A stretch of 21,598 nucleotides of DNA from Curvibacter sp. (GTDB lineage Bacteria; Pseudomonadota; Gammaproteobacteria; Burkholderiales; Burkholderiaceae_C). The notes under the pieces were generated by a model. That model did not search any database and was not told where the DNA came from. It saw nothing but the letters and a program-made list of their open reading frames with translations. A program made the translations under genes and the position numbers. The DNA lies in contig DNQP01000101.1 of NCBI GenBank assembly GCA_003500955.1, positions 10,436 to 32,033 on the forward strand. Reading direction: 5' to 3'. Shown piece by piece: positions 1 to 6,216 of the stretch; the first letter of the stretch is position 1, and each line of letters begins with the position of its first letter.

Positions 1-215
1 CGGCTCTTGATCGGGTAGTGGCGGATCAGCTCGGCCACGGGCGACTCGGCCGCCGACTGGTGGTCGACGAAATGGCGCAGGCCCTTGTCCTCGAAGAAGG
101 CGATGCCCCAGCCGTCGCCGTGGTGGTCGGTGCGGCCGCCGCGCTCGGCAAAGCCCGCAAAGCTGAACATCACGTCGGTCGGCACATTGCAGTTCATGCC
201 CAGCAGCTGGCACAT
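1..215 (-). CDS. Class II glutamine amidotransferase (YafJ-like), 5' part only
   Basis: The gene reads leftward and leaves the window, so only the first 71 codons are visible. The product starts MCQLLGMNCN, which puts Cys2 at the N-terminus after Met removal; this is the catalytic nucleophile of N-terminal-nucleophile (class II) glutamine amidotransferases. It continues with RGGRTDHHGDGWGIAFFED, the conserved glycine/aspartate stretch of the YafJ-like (GATase_4/6) family. Members hydrolyse glutamine to ammonia in the cytoplasm; the acceptor for this stand-alone subfamily is not well established. A weak purine-rich RBS (AAAGAGAA) lies about 5 nt before the ATG. The GC-rich codon use matches the chromosome rather than the AT-rich genes at 321-2807, so the gene marks the left chromosomal flank of that segment. 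Confidence 0.88.
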   Translation of the reverse strand, partial: MCQLLGMNCNVPTDVMFSFAGFAERGGRTDHHGDGWGIAFFEDKGLRHFVDHQSAAESPVAELIRHYPIKS

Positions 216-320
216 TTTTCGTTCTCTTTCAGGCCGAGAGGCTTATGACTTAGCTAGAGATCAAGAACAGGATGCGCTCAAGCAATGTCAGACGTACCTC
301 GAGTAGACCAGCACCATCTC

Positions 321-1280
321 TCAAGGACCAGCAACCGCAAGCGGCGGCGAAGACAATGTTGATAGCACTGCAGCCATAAACTCTCTAAAAGACTGCGGAG
401 CTAGTGACTTGCTCGCAAGTGCATCAAGCGGCAACCTACCGTTTGCCGGTCTGGGGGGTAAGCCAGCGAAAAGCACAGGCGCAGCCTGCGCACGATCCTG
501 CGCAATTAATTCAAGAAATCTCCCAAAAAAAGCCAAGGCAAACTTTCCTCGATACTGTAAAGGTGGCTGGAGTGCATCGAAATCATTCTTAAGACTCGCC
601 AGCTCCTCTTCTGTTGGCTCCCTCTCTAACGATATGACATCGACAAGCACCTCGTCAGACTGAGCCACCTCAAGCAACGTAACTTTGGCGAGTGGATTAA
701 TTTTGTCTGGCCATGGCTTTAAATTTCGGATCCCGATTTTTTTGGCAGCGAAGATTCTTAAGTTGTGTGCCTCTGTTACGCCAAGAAAGTCTTGATACAG
801 TTTTTCAAACTGCCTCACAACACCTGCACGGCACGCGGGCTCTCCATCGCAGTGAAATTCAACCTTTAACGCGTCTTCAAGAACGTTAGGAGTAACAAGA
901 TAGTTCTCAACTGAATAGGCATCGGTGACGTAGATGTCTCGTCCTAATGTTTGCCCACGCGCGCCGTCAAAATCATGATCCACAAAAAAAACAACCCGAT
1001 CTTTTAGTCTAGTTCTGTCTCGCTGCAGCAACTCACGAAACTCGAGCAACTTCCCCTTGCCGTTACATACAATCATTTCATAGGCAAGCATCGGGGCAGC
1101 TTGCTTGAGCCAGTGGTAATAGATCGCCTTGTCCTCTGGCCCTTCTATCACAACGACCAGAATTTCAGCCGAGTGGGCACGAATCCCCGCCAGTCTTATT
1201 TTTAGAACCGCGGGCGCGCCGCGTTTTTCTCTCAAGTAATCGACTGATACATCAGCCTTGCCATCATCCAGCTTTTCCAT
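321..1280 (-). CDS. ariB: DUF4435 TOPRIM-type nuclease, AriB-like effector of a PARIS anti-phage system
   Basis: A 319-residue protein of the DUF4435 family. Seen in the sequence: a TOPRIM-like first acidic motif VVVIEGPEDK (E46, E49, D50), the second motif VVFFVDHDFDG (D101, D103, D105), and the family motif YSVENYL at 122-128. In characterised PARIS systems AriB is the TOPRIM nuclease effector, held by the AriA ATPase and released on sensing a phage anti-restriction protein such as Ocr; it then cleaves host tRNA and blocks phage production. The gene starts 27 bp after the ATPase gene on the same strand, with a strong SD (GGAGG) about 6 nt before ATG, so the two form an operon. All expected acidic residues are present, so the protein looks intact. 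Base composition is much more AT-rich than the flanks, pointing to horizontal acquisition. The DUF4435 assignment is firm; the PARIS label rests on the pairing and gene order. Confidence 0.8.
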   Translation of the reverse strand: MEKLDDGKADVSVDYLREKRGAPAVLKIRLAGIRAHSAEILVVVIEGPEDKAIYYHWLKQAAPMLAYEMIVCNGKGKLLEFRELLQRDRTRLKDRVVFFVDHDFDGARGQTLGRDIYVTDAYSVENYLVTPNVLEDALKVEFHCDGEPACRAGVVRQFEKLYQDFLGVTEAHNLRIFAAKKIGIRNLKPWPDKINPLAKVTLLEVAQSDEVLVDVISLEREPTEEELASLKNDFDALQPPLQYRGKFALAFFGRFLELIAQDRAQAAPVLFAGLPPRPANGRLPLDALASKSLAPQSFREFMAAVLSTLSSPPLAVAGP

Positions 1281-1307
1281 TCCGCCCCTCCGTCGCTTGT
1301 TCTTATT

Positions 1308-2807
1308 TCAAGTCTTCTGCTCTACCTCAAGTCGCAACGAAGTTGCATAGGCGTCAAGCTCATTGTCAAAAATAAACGGAGAGTGCGTAATTGCAATTAC
1401 TTGCCTACATAGAGTTGCACGAACAATATCAGGCAATATTTTTTGCTGCCAATCGATCGAAAGAGACAACTCAGGTTCGTCGATCAGAATCAGCTTTTCC
1501 TTGGGATAAAGGTAGAGCAACGCAAACAACGACACCATCTGCTTCTCGCCGGACGATAATGCGTCAAGAGGAATTTCCGTGGAATAAGATCCCTTCCTCC
1601 ACACAGACACTTCCAGAGTTGAGCGATCTAATCTAAGCTCTTTATCGTCTGACTGAGGAGTTCCAAACCTAGACGCGGACGCGTCGTCTGTTGACAGATA
1701 CCGATTGCAGTTCTGTATGAAACTATCCACGACACGCTCTGTGTCTCGTGTTTTTTGAATGACGCTATTCAGCTTCCCAAGAAAGTACGTTAAGAATTTC
1801 TCTGAGTCCCGAGGAACATTCCCGCTGTAAATTCGGTCTATATCTGGCTTTTTAAAAGCGCCGCCGTAGTATCCGTAATAGCGGCGCCCAGATTTCATGC
1901 GATCAAAGAAGATGTCCAATTCTTGGCGATTGGGCTGATGCTCAATACTTGGCTCTTGCTTCTCAAACTCGCCGCTTATTAAATCATCCACGATGTTGGC
2001 ACTGATTTCGCCATACTTTTGATTCGACTCAATAATGATTTCTTGATGAAGCTGCTTGAGCCTTGCAGAAATGTCCGCAAGACCAAACTGAATGTCTCCA
2101 GCATGCAGCCCTCGCCGATTCAGACCTAGCCTTGCATAAATGCTGACAGGCTCCCTTTCGTATCGCTCATCTACTTGCGGCAAAGACAGTTCAATACGCC
2201 TATATGTTGGCAGGTAAACAATTTCTATATCTCTGAGAGCATCTGTCACCACGCGTCGCAGTTCTGCCACAGGTGACCAGGCAGGAATCACAGCCGCTGC
2301 CAACCCATTGAATAAGCCGACAGTCCTCTCGAACGTGTAGGCGTGATTCTGATAAATCTTCCGAAAAACAGGATGTCTTGTAAGCGCACTAGTATTCTTC
2401 TCTAAAACTGAATACTCCCAGAGGACAAAAAACAGGACATCTTCCGGATTTAGTTCGTGCGTCTTTGCAACTTGCGCAACATCTGAAGCGGCAGAGGCGC
2501 TCTTGAGATAAGTATCTAGCTCCGTCTTTTCAAGCACCAGCATAGTGGGAACATTGCGAAGCTTGCATTCGATTCGACGGAATTCCAGGGACGACAAGCG
2601 CCCAAACTGTCCACGCAAAAAAGCGTCCATGGCGCCAAGCATGGTCGTTTTGCCAGCCCCATTTCTCGCAATTAAGATCGTTGCAGCGTAGTCCGATTCC
2701 AGGCTCAGGGATCTGTAGCCAAACAGCCCTTCAATTGAGAAGTGCTGCACTAGCGACTCTTTCCCCCCTGCATCAGCAGTACTATGCTCGTTGACTTGTT
2801 CTTGCAT
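1308..2807 (-). CDS. ariA: ABC/SMC-type ATPase (AAA_15/21), AriA-like sensor of a PARIS system
   Basis: A 499-residue ABC-type ATPase without membrane segments. Seen: Walker A ARNGAGKT (47-54), ABC signature LSSGEKQ (417-423), Walker B LILIDEPEL (D443, E444) and an H-loop in AITHSP (H475). The long middle region between Walker A and signature is typical of the OLD/AriA/RloC-like group. In PARIS, AriA assembles into a cage-like complex that holds AriB and acts as sensor. The ATG at 2807 is preferred over the in-frame GTG at 2813, because AGGAG sits 5 nt before the ATG and overlaps the GTG. Odd point: the first Walker A glycine is alanine (A47). There is no TOPRIM, helicase, HNH or reverse transcriptase in or beside it, which argues against a Gabija, OLD, Septu or retron system. 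The composition is AT-rich like ariB, and the operon lies between two GC-rich chromosomal genes. Confidence 0.8.
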   Translation of the reverse strand: MQEQVNEHSTADAGGKESLVQHFSIEGLFGYRSLSLESDYAATILIARNGAGKTTMLGAMDAFLRGQFGRLSSLEFRRIECKLRNVPTMLVLEKTELDTYLKSASAASDVAQVAKTHELNPEDVLFFVLWEYSVLEKNTSALTRHPVFRKIYQNHAYTFERTVGLFNGLAAAVIPAWSPVAELRRVVTDALRDIEIVYLPTYRRIELSLPQVDERYEREPVSIYARLGLNRRGLHAGDIQFGLADISARLKQLHQEIIIESNQKYGEISANIVDDLISGEFEKQEPSIEHQPNRQELDIFFDRMKSGRRYYGYYGGAFKKPDIDRIYSGNVPRDSEKFLTYFLGKLNSVIQKTRDTERVVDSFIQNCNRYLSTDDASASRFGTPQSDDKELRLDRSTLEVSVWRKGSYSTEIPLDALSSGEKQMVSLFALLYLYPKEKLILIDEPELSLSIDWQQKILPDIVRATLCRQVIAITHSPFIFDNELDAYATSLRLEVEQKT

Positions 2808-2858
2808 ATTCACTCCTAATTTAGTCGCGATCGTAAGTCAAATGGCTGAACTGGCGTA

Positions 2859-2907
2859 ATCATTGCTCCCAATGATCCGTGGATACCTCACTTTGGATAA
2901 ACCAAAG
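2859..2907. other. Two short hairpins between the MFS gene and ariA
   Basis: ATCATTG-CTCC-CAATGAT (2859-2876) is a perfect 7-bp stem with a 4-nt loop. CTTTGG-ataaa-CCAAAG (2891-2907) is a 6-bp stem. On the minus strand they lie after the MFS stop codon and 52-100 nt before the ariA start. Neither has a U-tract on the minus strand. They may be weak terminators of the efflux operon or operator sites for the defence operon; the sequence does not decide. Confidence 0.35.
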
Positions 2908-2930
2908 ACTGCTTTTCTGAGGGGTGAGAC

Positions 2931-4421
2931 TCAAGCATTGCGTGAAGCCTGCTTCTCCAGACGCGGCGTGCCGCGCATCTGCCAGGCCGCCAGCATGGCC
3001 AGCGCACAGACCGCGGCCAGCATCACAAAGGTTTCGTCGAAGGCGACGACGCGCGCCGGGCTGCTCTCGGGCCGGGTCAGTGCATCGCCATGCACGGCGA
3101 CACGCCATTCGAGCACGATGCCGCACAGGCTCACGCCCACGGCGCCGCCCAGCATGCGCAGGAAGTTGATGGCGCTTGAGGCCTGCGAGATCAGGCGCGG
3201 CTCCAGGCCCGTCATGGCCCCGTTGTTCAGCGAGGGCAGGATGAAGCCCAGGCCGATGCGCCCCACGACCACCCAGGCCACGAGCAAGGTCAACAGGGTG
3301 GCGCGCGCCAGGCCCGGACCCAGCGTGAGCATCAGCGCGAAGGACAGGGCCAGCAAGGCCAGGCCCAGGCAGATCAGCACGCGGATGGGCCAGCGGTCCG
3401 ACAGGCGCCCGGCGATCGGGATGGTCACGGCCAGCACCAGGCCCGCGGGCAGCATGATGGTGCCCACGTGCGAAGCCGAGAACTGCTGCGCCATCTGGAT
3501 GTAGAGCGGCAGCAGGTAGGTGGAGCCGAACATGGCGATGCCGTAGATGAAGGCCACCAGGCTGCCCGTGGCGAAGGCACGGGCCGTGAACAGGTCCGGG
3601 TGCATCAGCGGCATGTCGCCGCGCTGGGCCTGGTGCCGCTGCCACAGCACGAAGGCCGTGAAGCTGGCGCCGGCCAGCACCAGCAGGCCCCAGGCCTGCG
3701 CCCCGGAGGTGCCGTGCAGCTCGACCATGCCCTTGAGCAGGGACAGCGTGCCCAGGGTAGCCAGCACCAGGCCCTGCCAGTCCAGGCGGTGGGCGCGCCG
3801 GTCGGGGGCTGCGCCGCCGGGCGCCGTGGTGGGGACGTAGCGGAAGGCCAGCCAGATCGAGGCCACGCAGAAGGGCACGACCATGAAGAAGATGGAACGC
3901 CAGCCCAGCCAGTCCACCAGCAGGCCGCCAATGCTCGGTCCCAGGGCCGGCGCCAGCACCACGCCCATGCCGAAGATGCCGCCGGCCCGCCCGCGCTCGT
4001 GCGCCGCGAAGGCGCGCATGATGATGATGGCCGGGATGGGTTGCACCACGCCCGCGGCCAGACCCTCGACCACACGCGCCAGCAGCACGAGATCGAAGCT
4101 GTTCGCCAGCCCCCCGCCCACGCCGCCGGCCAGCAGCAGCAGCATGGCCACCACATAGGTGCGGCGGTAGCCGAAGGCGCCCAGCAGCCAGGGCGTGCAG
4201 AGCATGGCCACGGTGGTGGCCGCCATGAAGCCCGAGGTGGCCCACTGCGCGCGCTCCTGGCCCAGCGTGAACTGGTGGCTCATGTCGGGGATGGCCACGT
4301 TGATGATGGTGGACGACATGATGGAGGCCATGGTGCCCACCATCACGGCCAGCAGCAGCAGCCAGCGGTAGCGCTCGCCGTAGCGCGCCTGCATCTCGGG
4401 CAGGGTCTGGGGATGGCTCAT
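2931..4421 (-). CDS. MFS efflux transporter, DHA2 (EmrB/QacA-like) family
   Basis: A 496-residue inner-membrane protein with about 14 hydrophobic segments, the size and topology of drug:H+ antiporter family 2. Seen: a short cytoplasmic N-terminus, then MASIMSSTIINVAIPDM, the family's first helix; the antiporter motif C region GMGVVLAPALGPSIGG; and a motif-A-like loop GRLSDRW in the second half. Such proteins export hydrophobic drugs or toxic organics in exchange for protons, often with a periplasmic adaptor, which is not visible here. The gene starts 4 bp after the stop of the upstream CDF gene and is probably translated from the same mRNA. The substrate cannot be read from sequence. The GC-rich composition fits the chromosome, so this is the right flank of the defence segment. 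Confidence 0.88.
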   Translation of the reverse strand: MSHPQTLPEMQARYGERYRWLLLLAVMVGTMASIMSSTIINVAIPDMSHQFTLGQERAQWATSGFMAATTVAMLCTPWLLGAFGYRRTYVVAMLLLLAGGVGGGLANSFDLVLLARVVEGLAAGVVQPIPAIIIMRAFAAHERGRAGGIFGMGVVLAPALGPSIGGLLVDWLGWRSIFFMVVPFCVASIWLAFRYVPTTAPGGAAPDRRAHRLDWQGLVLATLGTLSLLKGMVELHGTSGAQAWGLLVLAGASFTAFVLWQRHQAQRGDMPLMHPDLFTARAFATGSLVAFIYGIAMFGSTYLLPLYIQMAQQFSASHVGTIMLPAGLVLAVTIPIAGRLSDRWPIRVLICLGLALLALSFALMLTLGPGLARATLLTLLVAWVVVGRIGLGFILPSLNNGAMTGLEPRLISQASSAINFLRMLGGAVGVSLCGIVLEWRVAVHGDALTRPESSPARVVAFDETFVMLAAVCALAMLAAWQMRGTPRLEKQASRNA

Positions 4422-4425
4422 GGGC

Positions 4426-5553
4426 TCAGTCTTTCTCGTGGGCCTGCAGCGTCACGCGCACCGGCTGCGTCGTCAGCGCACCCAACGCGGCCTGCAGGGC
4501 CAGCCGGACCTGCAGGCGCTCGGCAGCAGGCATGGCGGTGGCCAGCTCGACCTCCAGCTCCAGCCCACTCTCCAGATAGTGCAGGCGCAGCGCGTCGGGC
4601 GCCCGGCCCAGCACCTGCAGCACGCAGGCCTGCACCTGGGCGCGCGGCGGCAGGGCCAGCAGGTGCGGCAGATGGCGCACCGTGCCCGGGTCCACGTGCA
4701 CCGTGCATTCGGCCACGCGGTGCGCTTCCTTGACGCGTGCCGCAATCTGCTCGGCGATGTAATGCCCCTCGGACACCGAGAGGTGCGGGTCGACCTCGAC
4801 GTGCATGTCGACCACGGCCCAGTCGCCCATGCGCCGCGTGCGCAGCTTGTGCACGCCGCGCACCCCGCCCACCGTGCGCACGGTCTGGCGGATGCGCGTG
4901 ATTTCCTGCGGGTCGAGGGCGTGGTCGGTCAGGCTGTGGAAGGCGTCGACCGAGAAGCTCCAGCCCGTCTTCACGATCATGAAGCCCACGATGATGGCGG
5001 CCACCGCGTCCATGCTGTGCCAGCCCGCCAGGTTGGCCGCGATGCCGACCGCGACGACCAGCGAGGACGCCGCGTCGGCCCGCGCATGCCAGGCGTTGGC
5101 GATCAGCATGGAACTCTTGAGCCGCTCGCCGATGCGGCGCATGTAGCGGAACAGCCCCTCCTTGGCCGCCAGCGTGAGCAGCGCGGCCACCAGGGCCAGC
5201 GGGTGGACGGCACCCAGGCTCTCGCCGCCATGCAGCTTGAGGCCCGCGGCCCACACCATGCCGACGCCAGTGCCCACGAGGATCAGGCCGATGGCCAGCG
5301 AGGCGGCGGTCTCGAAACGCGCATGGCCGTAGGGATGGTTGTCGTCGGCCTCGGCGTGCGAATGGCGCGCTGCGAACAGCACCACCCCGTCAGCCACGAG
5401 GTCGGAGAGCGAGTGCAGGCCGTCGGCGATCAGGGCCTGCGAGCGCGCGTACACGCCGATGACGACCTGGGCCGACGCCAGGAAGAGGTTGACCCAGACG
5501 CTGACCCAGGTCGAGCGCAGGGCCTGGCGCTGTTCTTCAGTGCTGCGGACCAT
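4426..5553 (-). CDS. Cation diffusion facilitator (CDF) metal efflux protein with extended C-terminus
   Basis: A 375-residue CDF-family protein that would export divalent metal (Zn2+, Fe2+, Mn2+ or Co2+/Ni2+) by proton exchange across the inner membrane. Seen: HSLSD in TM2 (H47, D51) and HARAD in TM5 (H156, D160), the paired HxxxD intramembrane metal site; NHPYGHARFE (72-81), a strong CDF signature; and a cytoplasmic dimerisation domain at roughly 215-290 ending in TVHVDP. About 85 further residues follow that look like a second, degenerate copy of the same domain. The start at 5553 is chosen because longer forms run into the divergent cytochrome gene, and VRSTEEQRQALR is a typical CDF N-terminus. 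It heads an operon with the MFS pump. A TAGCAT -10-like box and a perfect palindrome lie just upstream. Confidence 0.88.
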   Translation of the reverse strand: MVRSTEEQRQALRSTWVSVWVNLFLASAQVVIGVYARSQALIADGLHSLSDLVADGVVLFAARHSHAEADDNHPYGHARFETAASLAIGLILVGTGVGMVWAAGLKLHGGESLGAVHPLALVAALLTLAAKEGLFRYMRRIGERLKSSMLIANAWHARADAASSLVVAVGIAANLAGWHSMDAVAAIIVGFMIVKTGWSFSVDAFHSLTDHALDPQEITRIRQTVRTVGGVRGVHKLRTRRMGDWAVVDMHVEVDPHLSVSEGHYIAEQIAARVKEAHRVAECTVHVDPGTVRHLPHLLALPPRAQVQACVLQVLGRAPDALRLHYLESGLELEVELATAMPAAERLQVRLALQAALGALTTQPVRVTLQAHEKD

Positions 5554-5573
5554 GGTGTTCTTTCTCTCCGCGA

Positions 5574-5598
5574 ATGCTAACAGGCCATCATTGATGGC
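5574..5598 (-). promoter_or_regulatory. Divergent promoter region with palindromic operator candidate
   Basis: GCCATCA-T-TGATGGC (5584-5598) is a perfect 15-bp dyad in the 56-bp gap between the CDF and cytochrome genes. On the minus strand a TAGCAT box (5574-5579) lies just downstream of it, so the dyad falls where the -10/-35 spacer of the CDF promoter would be. That placement resembles metal-responsive MerR-type operators, but no regulator gene is present and the -35 is not recognisable. Confidence 0.4.
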
Positions 5599-5609
5599 AC
5601 GATGGCGGC

Positions 5610-5912
5610 ATGCGTGCATCCCTCCTGTTGCCCCTGCTGCTGATCGCCGCCCTGCCGGCCCAGGCCAGCTCACAGCTTGCGCTCGACAAGGGCTGTTACA
5701 GCTGCCACGGCGAGCCACCGCGGCGCAACACGCCCAGCATGGCCCAGCTCGCCACCGACTATGCGCGCTACCGCGGCCAGCCCGATGCGCCGCGTCAGCT
5801 CGCCGAGAAGCTGCGCGCTGGCGGCCTCTTCGCCCACATCGCCGCGCATGAACGACTCAGCCTCGAGGACTGCGAAACACTGATGCGCTGGATCATCGAG
5901 GGCACGAAATAA
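5610..5912 (+). CDS. Small periplasmic c-type cytochrome
   Basis: A 100-residue class I cytochrome c-like protein. Seen: a Sec signal peptide (about 1-19, hydrophobic LLLPLLLIAALPAQA), then one haem-binding motif CYSCH (29-33) and a C-terminal helix LSLEDCETLMRWIIEG typical of c551/c552-type cytochromes. Function: electron carrier in the periplasm with haem bound to C29 and C32 and H33 as axial ligand. Odd point: where relatives have the second ligand Met (the usual MP-A-H stretch before the last helix), this protein reads HIAAH (76-80), so the sixth ligand may be His76 or His80, or absent; M44 and M92 are the only other Met residues after the signal peptide. The gene diverges from the CDF operon and converges with the next gene, 3 bp away. 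The start fits the signal peptide. Confidence 0.85.
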   Translation: MRASLLLPLLLIAALPAQASSQLALDKGCYSCHGEPPRRNTPSMAQLATDYARYRGQPDAPRQLAEKLRAGGLFAHIAAHERLSLEDCETLMRWIIEGTK

Positions 5913-5915
5913 GGC

Positions 5916-6146
5916 TCAACCGGCCGCTGCACCGGCGCAGGCCGTGCAGATGCAGGCCCGTCCTTGCGCCTCGGGCGGCACGCGCGCCAGCAGCGCCGGC
6001 GCAAATGTCACCGCCGTGCACCAGCACGGTGGCTGGGCCTGGCCCGTGGCGCGGGCGATCTCGTTGGCACAGGCATTGGGCTGGCCGCACAAGGGACAGC
6101 GACAGGGATCGACAGAGGGCGCGGGCGCGGGCATGGCGGTTTGCAT
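5916..6146 (-). CDS. Cysteine-rich CWC family protein
   Basis: A 76-residue protein with the layout of the Cys_rich_CWC family: CPLCG (17-21), C26, the signature CWC (41-43), and a final CxCxxC (C65, C67, C70). Eight spaced cysteines suggest metal (probably zinc) binding. The family's function is not known and no partner is evident. The N-terminus is short and Pro/Ala-rich, with no clear signal peptide, so it is probably cytoplasmic. It starts from ATG with AGGAA about 10 nt upstream and a TACACT -10-like box (6163-6168, minus strand). It ends 3 bp from the end of the convergent cytochrome gene and diverges from the glycosyltransferase gene. Confidence 0.82.
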   Translation of the reverse strand: MQTAMPAPAPSVDPCRCPLCGQPNACANEIARATGQAQPPCWCTAVTFAPALLARVPPEAQGRACICTACAGAAAG

Positions 6147-6162
6147 AGCCGGGATTTCCTGC

Positions 6163-6202
6163 AGTGTAGTCCCGGGCCTGCCGGTTTAGACTGCGCGCAG
6201 TC
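6163..6202. promoter_or_regulatory. Divergent promoter region with 14-bp perfect palindrome
   Basis: In the 70-bp gap between the CWC gene (-) and the glycosyltransferase (+) there is a minus-strand TACACT box (6163-6168) and a plus-strand TAGACT box (6187-6192). The plus-strand box overlaps a perfect 14-bp palindrome, GACTGCGCGCAGTC (6189-6202), which would cover the -10 and start point of the glycosyltransferase promoter. No good -35 is seen for either. A protein bound there would block the promoter. Confidence 0.4.
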
Positions 6203-6216
6203 CGATCTGCCTGCCC

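Noticed and set aside
321..2807. Gabija, Septu, OLD-nuclease or ATPase-TOPRIM retron as the identity of the defence operon
   Set aside because: The ATPase carries no fused TOPRIM; there is no UvrD-like helicase, HNH protein or reverse transcriptase. An ABC ATPase followed by a separate DUF4435 protein fits PARIS better.
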